Of a stretch of 64,000 bases of DNA, positions 1 through 7,752 are shown one piece after another (within the stretch, counting starts at the first letter, position 1; every line of letters begins with the position of its first letter). A program made the translations under genes and the position numbers. The notes below the pieces were generated by a model that did not search any database, had not been told where the DNA came from, and was given only the letters and a program-made list of their open reading frames with translations. This stretch comes from Candidatus Rokuibacteriota bacterium (lineage in GTDB: Bacteria > Methylomirabilota > Methylomirabilia > Rokubacteriales > CSP1-6). The stretch lies in contig JACPCW010000071.1 in assembly GCA_016184365.1 (NCBI GenBank), positions 18,363-82,362 on the forward strand, written 5' to 3'.

Positions 1-191
1 CGGACGATCTCCGTGGGCTTGAACCGCTCGACGAGCACCTCCTCCAGCACGGGCCAGAACTTCACGGAGGCGGCGTGCTTGCTCCAGAGCAGGCCGAGAC
101 GCCGGCCCTCGAGCGCCTCCACGGTGCGCATCGGCCGGCCCTCGGGCGCCTTGGCCAGCGCCCCCACGGGATCGAGAACTCTCATCACCAT
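1..191 (-). CDS. UGSC-family protein, N-terminal part (cut by window edge)
   Basis: Only the first 63 or so codons are present; the gene runs off the left edge. The product starts MVMRVLDPVGALAKAPEG and continues with LEGRRLGLLWSKHAA, the pattern of the UGSC/thiol-cluster family (small proteins often beside catabolic and transport genes), in which an early DP..GA segment precedes an L.G.R.GLL strand. The ATG at 191 is preferred because AGGAGG lies 7 bases upstream; an in-frame ATG at 185 is the alternative. It is the last visible gene of the minus-strand TRAP cluster, 35 bases after dctM, so it probably belongs to that operon. Family assignment rests on pattern recognition over a short stretch. 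The biochemical role of this family is not well established. Confidence 0.55.
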   Translation of the reverse strand, partial: MVMRVLDPVGALAKAPEGRPMRTVEALEGRRLGLLWSKHAASVKFWPVLEEVLVERFKPTEIV

Positions 192-225
192 CGAAGATCC
201 TCCTCGGTGCTTGCGGTTTCGTTCA

Positions 226-1551
226 CTACTTCGCCCACAGCAGATCGGGCAGGAACGTGCTCAGCGGCGGGAAGTACGTCACGACGAGCAGGGAGACGAT
301 GACGGCCAGCATCCACGGCAGCACGCAGCGCAGGACCGTGTACACCGGGACCTTGGTGATGCCGCTGGCCACGTACAGGTTCAATCCGACCGGTGGTGTG
401 ATGGTCCCCATCTCGAGGTTCACGATCACGACGATGCCGAAGTGCACGGGATCGATGCCGAGCGCTCTGGCCGCGGGAAACAGGATCGGCACGAAGATCG
501 CGATGATCGGCACCGCGTCCATGAAGTCGCCGGCGAAGAAGAGGATCACGTTCACCAGCAGCAGGAACATCCACACCGGCATGTGCGCGGAGAGGATCGC
601 CTCGGAGATCTTCAGCGGGATCTGCAGGCTCGCCACCAGGAAGCCGAGCAGGATGGCGGAGGTGATGACGAACATCAGCATCCCGATGAGCGGGGCGGTC
701 TCGCGCACCACCTGCGGCACGCGCCGCAGGGGCAGCTCCTTGTAGATGAAGACGCCGACGATGAAGGCGTAGACGACGGCGATGATCGAGGCCTCGGTCG
801 GCGTGAAGAAGCCCGCCCCGCCGAACGTCTCCCCCCCGATCGTCATCTCGGGCATCCCGTAGATGCCGACCAGCACGATGACCGGGAGCAGGAGGCTCCA
901 GAACGAGCGTCTCAGCGCATGGAGCTTGCCGCGGAGCGAGACGGGGGCTCCGCTCCGGTGGCCGCTGCGCACCGCCACGGCGTAGGTGGTGCCCATCAGC
1001 AGCGCGCTCAGGAAGAGCCCCGGCAGGATGCCGGCGATGAACAGCTTCGGGATCGAGGTCTCGGTCACGAAGCCGTAGATGATCATCGGAATGCTCGGCG
1101 GGATCAGGATGCCGAGCGCGCCCGCGGTGGTGATCGGTCCGAGGGCGAGGCGCTGGTCGTACCCGGCCTTCCGCATCGCCGGGAACATGATGCCGCCGAT
1201 CGCGATGACGGTCGCGCTGCTGGACCCGGAAATGGCGGCGAAGAACGTGCAGGCCAGCACGCCCGCCATCGCGAGGCCGCCCGGGTACTGCCCCACCATC
1301 GCGGTGCCGAGCTCGACGAGCCGGTTCGCGACGCCGCCGGTCCGCATGAGCGCCGCGGCCAGGATGAAGAACGGCACCGCCATGAGCGGCACGCTGGCGA
1401 TGTTGGTGAAGAGCTTCTGGCCGACCATCATCATCGGCAGGTCGGTGAACCAGTGGAAGTACGCGACGACGGGCAGCGCCAGCGCGATCGCGATGGGGAC
1501 GTTGAGCGCGAGCAGCACGAAGAGTGCGACGAGCACCAGCGACGGGGCCAT
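226..1551 (-). CDS. dctM: TRAP transporter large permease, DctM-type
   Basis: 441 residues, the usual size for the 12-helix DctM subunit that carries the ion-coupled substrate pathway in tripartite ATP-independent periplasmic transporters. Hydrophobic segments run almost end to end, starting MAPSLVLVALFVLLALNV. Family landmarks are visible, such as PYGGLAMA-like PGGLAMAGV, GSSSATVIAIGGIMFPAM and GILIPPSIPMIIYG in the first half and FAGDFMDAVPIIAIFVPI and MGTITPPVGLNLYV in the second. The ATG overlaps the stop of dctQ by one base, so the two are translationally coupled. Substrates of this family are usually carboxylates or similar organic anions; the enzymes upstream in the same operon suggest an organic acid that is then CoA-activated, which is inference. 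Confidence 0.95.
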   Translation of the reverse strand: MAPSLVLVALFVLLALNVPIAIALALPVVAYFHWFTDLPMMMVGQKLFTNIASVPLMAVPFFILAAALMRTGGVANRLVELGTAMVGQYPGGLAMAGVLACTFFAAISGSSSATVIAIGGIMFPAMRKAGYDQRLALGPITTAGALGILIPPSIPMIIYGFVTETSIPKLFIAGILPGLFLSALLMGTTYAVAVRSGHRSGAPVSLRGKLHALRRSFWSLLLPVIVLVGIYGMPEMTIGGETFGGAGFFTPTEASIIAVVYAFIVGVFIYKELPLRRVPQVVRETAPLIGMLMFVITSAILLGFLVASLQIPLKISEAILSAHMPVWMFLLLVNVILFFAGDFMDAVPIIAIFVPILFPAARALGIDPVHFGIVVIVNLEMGTITPPVGLNLYVASGITKVPVYTVLRCVLPWMLAVIVSLLVVTYFPPLSTFLPDLLWAK

Positions 1552-2075
1552 CACGCGCTGCCTTCCTCGACCGTCGGCGCGTGAACGTGGGACTCGGGCA
1601 CCCAGCCCGGCTGCAGGACGTGCCACGCCTCCTGCAGCAATCGGATCGTCATCAGTGCGCCGGCCAGCGGGACCGCGATGTAGAGCGGCCAGGCCGGGAT
1701 GTCGATCGACTCCGCACGGTTGCCCGTCGAGGCCATGAAGCGCACGAACGCGATCCCCAGCCAGAACATCAGGCCGGTGAAGACGATGCAGAGCCCGGTG
1801 GCGACGAGCGCCGCGATGCGATGGGCGAAGGGCGGCAGCTGCTGAACCAGCAGATCGACGGAGATGTGGGCCCGGCGGCGCACCGCGATGCTCGCGCCGA
1901 TGAAGCAGGCCCACACCACCATCGTGACGATCAGCTCCTCGGCCCACTCGAACGTGAAGCCGATCAGGTAGCGGCTCACGACTTGGCTGAAGTACAGCAG
2001 GATCGCCACGCAGAAGAGGACGACGACGGCGACGTCCTCGCAGCGATCCAACAGTCGCCCGAGCCGGTGCCTCAC
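1551..2075 (-). CDS. dctQ: TRAP transporter small permease, DctQ-type
   Basis: 174 residues with four hydrophobic segments, typical of the small membrane subunit that scaffolds DctM. Landmarks are FEWAEELIVTMVVWACFIG (the conserved EE...W.F.GA region after the first two helices) and RRRAHISVDLL (the conserved R...HI..D motif). The start is taken as GTG inside the sequence TAGTG, where it overlaps the dctP stop by one base; no upstream ATG in this frame makes sense because the frame then reads antisense to dctP structure. It sits between dctP and dctM in the classical P-Q-M order. The C-terminus is a short hydrophilic tail with VHAPTVEEGSA. Confidence 0.93.
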   Translation of the reverse strand: MRHRLGRLLDRCEDVAVVVLFCVAILLYFSQVVSRYLIGFTFEWAEELIVTMVVWACFIGASIAVRRRAHISVDLLVQQLPPFAHRIAALVATGLCIVFTGLMFWLGIAFVRFMASTGNRAESIDIPAWPLYIAVPLAGALMTIRLLQEAWHVLQPGWVPESHVHAPTVEEGSA

Positions 2076-3118
2076 TACGGCTGCTTCAGGTGCCGGTCCT
2101 GGAGCGTGTAGAGCCGATCGAGCAGATCCTGGCCGAGCACGCCGGCGTAGTCCTTGTGCACCGGCCGGAAGAACTTCGCCCACCGCGTCTTCTGCGCGTT
2201 GGTGAGCTCGTAGACCTTCATGCCGTTCTTGATCAGCAGCTGCTTGCTGTCGGTCTCGTCCTTCAGGTTGTAGTCCCACTGCCAGGCCGTCACCTCGTCC
2301 ATCGCCTCCTGCAGCTCGCGCTGGACGTCGGCCGGCAGGCCGTTCCACCAGCTCTTGTTGGTGCCGACGAGGTAGCCGCTGTAGACGTAGTCGGCGGCGG
2401 TGACGTACTTCAGGAGCTCCCACGCGCGGATACTGCGGGCGGCGTTGAAGGGCACCTCGAAGCCGTCCACGATGCCCTGCTGCACGGCCTGCGGCGCCTC
2501 GGACCACGCCAGCACCTGGGCGTTCGCGCCGGCGAGCCGGAACAGCGGCGTGAAGACGTCCTTCGCCTGCACGCGGATCTTGAGGCCCTTCAGGTCTTCG
2601 GGCTCGCGGACCTCGAGCTTGCGGTTGAAGATCTGGCGATAGCCGTTCGACCACACGGCGAGGTACTTCAACCCCTTCTTGTCGAGGTCGGGCCAGAGCT
2701 TGCCGCCGATGTCCGGGCTGTCGAGCGCTTCCCGCATCATCTTCTGGCTGACGAACACGTACGGGAGCGTGAACAGCGCGAAGCGCGGCATGGCCGGGGT
2801 CCACTTCTCGAACGTCGGGGCGACCATGTGAATGGCGCCGGCCTGGAGCGCCTCCACGTTCTTCGGGTCGGACGGATACAGCTGGCCGCTCGGATAGATC
2901 TCGATCCGGACGCGGTCGCCCAGCCGCCGCTCCGCGACCTGCTTGAACCGCGCGAACGCGACGCCCTTGGCCTGATCGGGAGCGACGTCGTGGGAGATCT
3001 TGATGACGATGGGTGCGGCCTTCTGGGCGACTGCGGGCGCGCCGGAGGCCAGCACGATCGCGAGCGCGACGAGGATGCAGAGGGATGCGGCGGTGGCGGC
3101 GAGAAACCTTGGGTGCAT
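2075..3118 (-). CDS. dctP: TRAP transporter solute-binding protein, DctP-type
   Basis: 347 residues. The ATG at 3118 is preceded by AAGGAGG at good spacing, so it is chosen over an ATG 33 bases upstream. The N-terminus is a Sec signal peptide (MHPRFLAATAASLCILVAL ending near PAVAQKA), placing it in the periplasm. The mature part starts with the family pattern IVIKISHDVAPDQAKGVAF and carries LKGLKIRVQ with the conserved arginine expected to contact the substrate carboxylate, then VQQGIVDGFEVP. It delivers substrate to the DctQM pair encoded immediately downstream. Substrate cannot be read from sequence; DctP proteins generally bind organic acids. It is the first gene of the PQM set. Confidence 0.95.
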   Translation of the reverse strand: MHPRFLAATAASLCILVALAIVLASGAPAVAQKAAPIVIKISHDVAPDQAKGVAFARFKQVAERRLGDRVRIEIYPSGQLYPSDPKNVEALQAGAIHMVAPTFEKWTPAMPRFALFTLPYVFVSQKMMREALDSPDIGGKLWPDLDKKGLKYLAVWSNGYRQIFNRKLEVREPEDLKGLKIRVQAKDVFTPLFRLAGANAQVLAWSEAPQAVQQGIVDGFEVPFNAARSIRAWELLKYVTAADYVYSGYLVGTNKSWWNGLPADVQRELQEAMDEVTAWQWDYNLKDETDSKQLLIKNGMKVYELTNAQKTRWAKFFRPVHKDYAGVLGQDLLDRLYTLQDRHLKQP

Positions 3119-3218
3119 GAGGGCCTCCTTGGGAACGGTCGGATCGCTCACTCCTGCCGATCTGCGTCGTTTGCGCGTTCTCTCACAGCGCCGTGACGGC
3201 GACTACCGGGTGATTGCC

Positions 3219-3644
3219 TCAATTTCCTCGTACGGGTGCGCCATCGTCCCCGTCCAGGACCGCCATGGCGGAGATCTCGATGACGGCCCCCTCGCGCAGC
3301 AGCCCGGCGACGATCACCCCGGTCGCCACGGGGAACGCCCGCTTGAAGAACTCGCGCCGGACGTCCGCGGTCTTCGCGTAGTTCTCGGTCGTCGTGATGT
3401 AGTCGGTCGTCTCCACGATGTCGTCGCAGGAGCCGCCGACCGATTGGAGCAGCCGCTCGAACTTCCGGAAGATCTGGCGCGTCTGCTCGACGATGTCGCC
3501 GGGCGCCGCGATGCGGCCCGTGTCGTCGGTCGCGGTCGTGCCCGAGATGACGACGAGGTTGCCGGTCCGGATCGCCGGCACGAACGTGTAGCGCGGCGAC
3601 CAGGGACGCCCGCCGGTGAGCGCTTCGCGCGCGTGAGCCGTCAT
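3219..3644 (-). CDS. RidA/YjgF/UK114 family protein
   Basis: 141 residues, the usual single-domain length of the trimeric RidA family (enamine/imine deaminases and related small-molecule binders in the cytoplasm). The strand and turn pattern is clear: AIRTGNLVVISGTTATDD near residues 20-40, QTRQIFRKFERLLQSVGG in the middle helix, and FPVATGVIVAGLLREGAV at the C-terminus. The classical RidA active-site arginine normally lies in a segment like ...P.R.A..V; here the corresponding segment reads PVATGVIV, so the arginine appears absent and this is more likely a divergent RidA subfamily than a true deaminase. Its ATG overlaps the stop of the MaoC gene as ATGA, so it is part of the acyl-CoA operon. 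Confidence 0.85.
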   Translation of the reverse strand: MTAHAREALTGGRPWSPRYTFVPAIRTGNLVVISGTTATDDTGRIAAPGDIVEQTRQIFRKFERLLQSVGGSCDDIVETTDYITTTENYAKTADVRREFFKRAFPVATGVIVAGLLREGAVIEISAMAVLDGDDGAPVRGN

Positions 3645-4123
3645 CGCGGTTCCCCTGTCCGGTGAGCGCCGACGACGTCGTCGCGGGTCGGCAGCTCGAG
3701 CGCCGCCGTGGCGTCGCGCATGATCTCGGTGCCGTCCATCTTTGCCATCGACAGCGTGCACAGGACGAGCGCCCGGCCGTTCTCCGCCGTCTTGCCCGTC
3801 ACGACGCCCCGACTGACCACGCCGTCGCCAGGATAGACGGTCGCGCGCGTCCGGTACGTCAGCCGACGGACGAAGGCCTCGGCGCCGCCCCAGTCCATGA
3901 GGTCACCGGCGAGCAGGGCGCCGATCATCTGGCCGTCGACGAAGGGGGCGCGATGCCCGTGGGCGCGCGCGAACGCCTCGTCGTAGTGGTAGCGGTGGAA
4001 GTCCCACGTCGCGGCGGCGTACATCACCAGGTCGGTCAGCGTGATGTCGCGGCGGCGCGGCGGCAGCTCGTCACCCGTCTGCACCTCTTCGAATACCCGG
4101 CACGGCACGGCACGCGGGCTCAT
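3641..4123 (-). CDS. MaoC-like hot-dog dehydratase
   Basis: 160 residues, one hot-dog fold, related to (R)-specific enoyl-CoA hydratases. It opens with RVFEEVQTGDELPPRRRDIT and contains AAATWDFHRYHYDEAFAR, which is the place where MaoC proteins carry the D...H catalytic pair (A.SGD.NP.H in the standard form); here the D-F-H arrangement is kept but N-P is replaced. It overlaps both neighbours by ATGA and directly follows another half-size hot-dog gene. Together these two resemble the split two-subunit MaoC hydratases known from steroid side-chain degradation, in which both halves form a heterodimer. Substrate is unknown; the context says an acyl-CoA intermediate of the imported compound. Confidence 0.82.
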   Translation of the reverse strand: MSPRAVPCRVFEEVQTGDELPPRRRDITLTDLVMYAAATWDFHRYHYDEAFARAHGHRAPFVDGQMIGALLAGDLMDWGGAEAFVRRLTYRTRATVYPGDGVVSRGVVTGKTAENGRALVLCTLSMAKMDGTEIMRDATAALELPTRDDVVGAHRTGEPR

Positions 4124-4602
4124 GGCTGGTGGATGTTCACCTCGCGGTTGACCGCGAGCAGCTCGCCGCGCTGGTTCGTGTACCGCGCCTCCGACACGAC
4201 GAAGAGCATCGAGCCATGCCGTGTCTCCCGCTCGTAGATGTCGACGATCGTCCAGGTCGTCGTGACGACGTCGGCGGGCCGCACGGGCTGGACGAACTCG
4301 TAGTGGTTCTCGCCGCGGATGAATCGCCGGGACGGCAGCGGCAGATCCCACGAGTGCCCGAAGTAGCCGTTCTCGTCGGGGGGCCGATCGACCAGCTGGC
4401 ACGTCTCCGTCACGAGCGTCGGCGGCGCGATCGTCCCGCCGTGGCGCGTGGTGCGGGCGAAGGCCTCGTCGCGGTAGAGCGGATTGTCGTCGTGCAGCGC
4501 GATCGCGAAGTAGCGGATGGCCGCGCGCCCAAGCTCTTCGGGCGCCGTGTAGGAGACGGCACGCCCGATCCACGCCCGAAGCTCGTCGGTGACGAGACCC
4601 AC
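4120..4602 (-). CDS. FAS1-like/MaoC N-terminal hot-dog dehydratase subunit
   Basis: 160 residues with the N-terminal hot-dog (FAS1-like dehydratase) pattern: LRAWIGRAVSYTAPEELGRA at the start, RYFAIALHDDNPLYRDEAFA around residues 35-55, then APPTLV and GENHYEFVQPVRPADVVTT. This is the usual partner domain of MaoC hydratases. GTG at 4602 is chosen because it lies two bases after the stop of the enoyl-CoA hydratase gene; earlier in-frame codons run through that gene. The stop overlaps the start of the MaoC gene. I infer a heteromeric hydratase with that gene product. No signal peptide, so cytoplasmic. Confidence 0.82.
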   Translation of the reverse strand: MGLVTDELRAWIGRAVSYTAPEELGRAAIRYFAIALHDDNPLYRDEAFARTTRHGGTIAPPTLVTETCQLVDRPPDENGYFGHSWDLPLPSRRFIRGENHYEFVQPVRPADVVTTTWTIVDIYERETRHGSMLFVVSEARYTNQRGELLAVNREVNIHQP

Positions 4603-4604
4603 CG

Positions 4605-5417
4605 CTACCGCCCCGTCCAGCGCGGCGGCCGCTTCTCGACGTAGGCGCGGAGCGCTTCCGTGTGGTCGGCGGTGGCCCGTGAGAGCTTCTGCGCTCCCGC
4701 GGTGAAGCGCACGGCGGTGTCGAGATCCTGCTCGAGCGCTTCGGCCAGCGCGAGCTTGAAGAGCTGGACGGTGATGGGCGGGCCGTGGTCGATGATCTCC
4801 TTCGCGATCTCGCGGCAGCGTGGCAGCAGACGGTCCGGCTCGACCACCTCGGAGACGAAGCCGATGCGCTCGGCTTCCTCGGCGCTGAGCGTCGCTCCGC
4901 GCACGCCCCACTCGAACGCGCGGGCATAGCCGATGAGCTGCGCCATGAGGGCGAGGCTCGCGTCGTCGGGCACAATGCCGCGCCGCACGAACACCCACGC
5001 GAAGCGCGCCGCGCGCGACGCGATGCGGATGTCGCAGCCGGCGGCGAGCCCGATCCCCGAGCCGACCGCGGGGCCGTTCACCGCGGCGATCGCGGGCTTC
5101 GACATGCGCCGCAGACCGACGACGACGCGGCGGATGTCGGCCTCGTGCGGATACATCTCGTCACGGAGCGTCGGCGCCGGCGGCTCGAGCGACTTGCCGT
5201 CCGCCGTCATCTTCCGGATGTTGCCGCCCGAGCAGAAGATGCGTCCCTCGCCGGTCAGGACGAGCACGCGCGCCGTCGGATCGGCGTCGATGCGCTGGCA
5301 CTCCTCGGCGAGCTCTCGGTTCATGACGTGGTTGACCGCGTTCTTCGCGTCCGGATCGTCGATCCGCACCGTGACGATGCCGTCGGCCTGGTCAACGCGG
5401 ACGAACTGGTAACCCAT
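4605..5417 (-). CDS. Enoyl-CoA hydratase/isomerase (crotonase) family
   Basis: 270 residues, standard crotonase length. The oxyanion-hole segments are recognisable: GEGRIFCSGGNIRKMT near residues 55-70 and NGPAVGSGIGLAAGCDIRIA near 110-130. In classical hydratases a glutamate follows the second segment in the GE...P region; here the segment reads FAWVFVRRGIVPDDASLA, with an R/D pattern instead, so it may catalyse isomerisation or another crotonase reaction rather than simple hydration. The start overlaps the end of the upstream acyl-CoA dehydrogenase gene by 26 bases, indicating tight coupling. It probably handles the product of the two dehydrogenases. Confidence 0.9.
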   Translation of the reverse strand: MGYQFVRVDQADGIVTVRIDDPDAKNAVNHVMNRELAEECQRIDADPTARVLVLTGEGRIFCSGGNIRKMTADGKSLEPPAPTLRDEMYPHEADIRRVVVGLRRMSKPAIAAVNGPAVGSGIGLAAGCDIRIASRAARFAWVFVRRGIVPDDASLALMAQLIGYARAFEWGVRGATLSAEEAERIGFVSEVVEPDRLLPRCREIAKEIIDHGPPITVQLFKLALAEALEQDLDTAVRFTAGAQKLSRATADHTEALRAYVEKRPPRWTGR

Positions 5418-6567
5418 GGTGGATATCTCCCCGGAAGGTGTCGAGGTCGTGGGCGAGCAGGTGCGCGAGCGCCCGCCGGTGATACGTCGCGTTGCCGTAG
5501 GCCGCCGCCGCCGCGACGGCGCGCGTGTAGTACAGCTCGAGAGGGTAATCGCGGTAGTAGGCGATCGCGCCGTGGATCTGGTGCGCGGTCCGTGTGAGCG
5601 CCGGAATCGCGTCGCTGGTCTTGGCCTTCGCCATCGCGACCTCGCGCTGCGCCGGCTGCCCCGCGGCCAGACGCGCGGCGGCTTCCCACATGAGGAGCCG
5701 GCACACGCGCAGGTCGCGATACATCGTGGCGCAGTGATGCTGGACGGCCTGGAAACTGCCGAGCGGCCGCTCGAACTGCACCCGCGTCTTCGCGTACGCC
5801 ACGGTGAGATCGAGGGCCGCCTGGCCGATGCCGACCAGTTCCGCGGCTTTCAGGCAGGCGCCGCGTGCGAGGAGCCGGTCGAGGGCGGCGAGCGCCTGCC
5901 CCGGCTCGGTGACGAGCGCGGTGGCCGGGACGCTGACGCCGTCGAACGCGACTTCCCACAGCGCTTCACCGCCGGAGCTCGAGAGCCGTTGGCGGCGGAC
6001 ACCGCGGAGGCCGGACGGCACGAGGAGGAGCGCGAGACCATCGGGGCTGTCGGGGCACCGGGCAAGCGTCACGATCGCCCGGGCGGTGGCCGCGTCACGG
6101 ACGAACGTCTTCGTGCCGTCGATCCGGTAGCCGCCCGGCAGCGGCGTGGCCGTCGTCGCGACGGTTTCGAGCTCCGCGTTGCCCGGCTCGAACACGGCCG
6201 TCGTGAGGATCGCGTCACCCGCGGCGATGCGCGGCACCCATGCGGCCCGGTGGCGCTCCACGCCGCTTTCGAGCAGCAGCATCCCGGCCTCGACGACCGA
6301 GGCGAACATCGGGCTCGGCAGCGCGGCCTGGCCGCACGCTTCGACGATCAGCGCCAGCTCGAACAGTCCGAGGCCGGCGCCGCCCATCTCGAGCGGGAAG
6401 ACGCAGCCGGACCAGCCCATCGTCGCCATGTCGCGCCACACGTCCGGTTCGAAGCCGCCGTCGCTGCCTTCGAGGGCGCGGATCCGATCGTGCGTGAGCG
6501 CATGTTGCGCGAAGGCGAGCGCCGTCGAGCGCAGCGAGTCGGCTTCCTTCGTCAGCGTGATGTCCAT
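5392..6567 (-). CDS. Acyl-CoA dehydrogenase family protein (first of a pair)
   Basis: 391 residues, FAD-dependent acyl-CoA dehydrogenase fold. N-terminal helical domain begins MDITLTKEADSLRSTALAFA; FPLEMGGAGLGLFELALIVE corresponds to the P-E-.GG.G family signature; the C-terminal helical domain includes YAKTRVQFERPLGSFQAVQH, the strongly conserved R.QFG/ERPL motif that contacts FAD. The region near the C-terminus that usually carries HGGIGFT.E reads HGAIAYYRDYPLELYYTRA, so the catalytic glutamate position is not obvious. It lies 12 bases downstream of a second acyl-CoA dehydrogenase gene. Adjacent, divergent pairs like this often form alpha2-beta2 heterotetramers in steroid-type catabolism, which is the inference here. 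Confidence 0.9.
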   Translation of the reverse strand: MDITLTKEADSLRSTALAFAQHALTHDRIRALEGSDGGFEPDVWRDMATMGWSGCVFPLEMGGAGLGLFELALIVEACGQAALPSPMFASVVEAGMLLLESGVERHRAAWVPRIAAGDAILTTAVFEPGNAELETVATTATPLPGGYRIDGTKTFVRDAATARAIVTLARCPDSPDGLALLLVPSGLRGVRRQRLSSSGGEALWEVAFDGVSVPATALVTEPGQALAALDRLLARGACLKAAELVGIGQAALDLTVAYAKTRVQFERPLGSFQAVQHHCATMYRDLRVCRLLMWEAAARLAAGQPAQREVAMAKAKTSDAIPALTRTAHQIHGAIAYYRDYPLELYYTRAVAAAAAYGNATYHRRALAHLLAHDLDTFRGDIHHGLPVRPR

Positions 6568-6579
6568 GCTCGGCAGCTC

Positions 6580-7740
6580 CTAGCGCGGCAATCCGAGGCC
6601 GCGATGCGCGATGACGTTGCGCGTGATGTCGAACCCGCCGGCCGCGAACTGGAAATAGAGGTGATCGCGATACTCGGCCTCGATGTCGCCGTCGAAGCAC
6701 GCGCCCGGCGAGCCGGCGCGCAGCGGCGCGAAGGCTCCGAGCATCTCGAGGCCGGCGGCGTCGAAGAGTCGCGCCGTCTCGCGCTTGCAGAGCACCGCCA
6801 TCGACGTCTCGAACTGCGGCATCTCGCCGTGGGCGTGCAGCGACGCGATCCAGTAGCTCATGAGCCGGGCGCCCTCGGCCTCGGTCGCGAGCCGGGCGAG
6901 CTGATCTCCGAGCACCGGATCGTCAAGGCGGCCCTGCTCCCGGGCGTGCGCGAGCAGGCGGTCGAGCTGGAACGCGACGAGCCCGGGCGCCGCGAGCGCC
7001 GCGCGCTCGAAGTCGATCGCGCCCATGATCACCGACCAGCCGCGATCGATCTCCCCGACGAGGTGGGCGTCGGGCACCCGCACCGCGTCGAAGTACACCG
7101 CGTGGTGCGTCCAGCCGGCGAGCGTCGGATACCGGTCGATCCGGATGCCGGGACTCTGCATGTCGACGATGAACATGCTGATCCCGCGATGCTTCGGGCT
7201 GACGGGACCGGTGCGCGCGGCGAGCCAGCAGTACTCGGCCATGTGCGCTTCGCTCGAGAACGCCTTCTGCCCGGTCACGACGAAATCGCTGCCGTCCGGC
7301 ACCGCGCGCGCCTTGAGGTTCGCGAGGTCCGACCCCGCCTCCGGCTCGCTGTAGCCGACGAACCACGACAGCTCGCCGCGCGCGATCCGCGGCAGGAACT
7401 CCGCCTTCTGCGCGTCGGTGCCGAACGCGAGCAGCGCGTTCGGCACGTAGGTAATCGAGCGGTCGAGCCCCGGCGCCCGGTGGTATTCCATCTCTTCCGC
7501 GAAGATCGTCTGGTACACGCGGCTCTTGCCGCCGCCGCCGTACGCGGCGGGCCATCCCATGCCGATGTAGCCGGCGGCGCCGAGCTTGCGGCGGAAGGCC
7601 TTGGTGAACTCCCTTCGCCACTGGCCCTGCTCGTCGGGATCGCGCTCCGTGCGCCAGACCGCCTCCGTGAGCTCGGCGGTGAGGAATGCGCACACCTCGT
7701 CCCGGAATGCGTGCTCGTCCGCGGTCAGGTCGAAGTCCAT
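6580..7740 (-). CDS. Acyl-CoA dehydrogenase family protein (second of a pair)
   Basis: 386 residues. It begins MDFDLTADEHAFRDEVCAFL, contains GMGWPAAYGGGGKS (GWP..YGG signature), FVGYSEPEAGSDLANLKARA (the SEP.AGSD signature of the middle beta domain) and WTHHAVYFDAVRVPDAHLVG, and ends with RNVIAHRGLGLPR, the classic family C-terminus (RN.IA...LGLPR). It is a fuller match to canonical acyl-CoA dehydrogenases than its neighbour. It sits between the other dehydrogenase and a CaiB/BaiF CoA-transferase, so it probably oxidises the CoA thioester made by the transferase. Electron acceptor genes (ETF) are not in the window. Confidence 0.93.
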   Translation of the reverse strand: MDFDLTADEHAFRDEVCAFLTAELTEAVWRTERDPDEQGQWRREFTKAFRRKLGAAGYIGMGWPAAYGGGGKSRVYQTIFAEEMEYHRAPGLDRSITYVPNALLAFGTDAQKAEFLPRIARGELSWFVGYSEPEAGSDLANLKARAVPDGSDFVVTGQKAFSSEAHMAEYCWLAARTGPVSPKHRGISMFIVDMQSPGIRIDRYPTLAGWTHHAVYFDAVRVPDAHLVGEIDRGWSVIMGAIDFERAALAAPGLVAFQLDRLLAHAREQGRLDDPVLGDQLARLATEAEGARLMSYWIASLHAHGEMPQFETSMAVLCKRETARLFDAAGLEMLGAFAPLRAGSPGACFDGDIEAEYRDHLYFQFAAGGFDITRNVIAHRGLGLPR

Positions 7741-7752
7741 CCGTCCTCCTCG

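Noticed and set aside
2090-3196. A 368-codon plus-strand frame opposite dctP
   Set aside because: Antisense shadow rich in R, V, L and D with no recognisable motif; dctP has a signal peptide, a ribosome site and family motifs.
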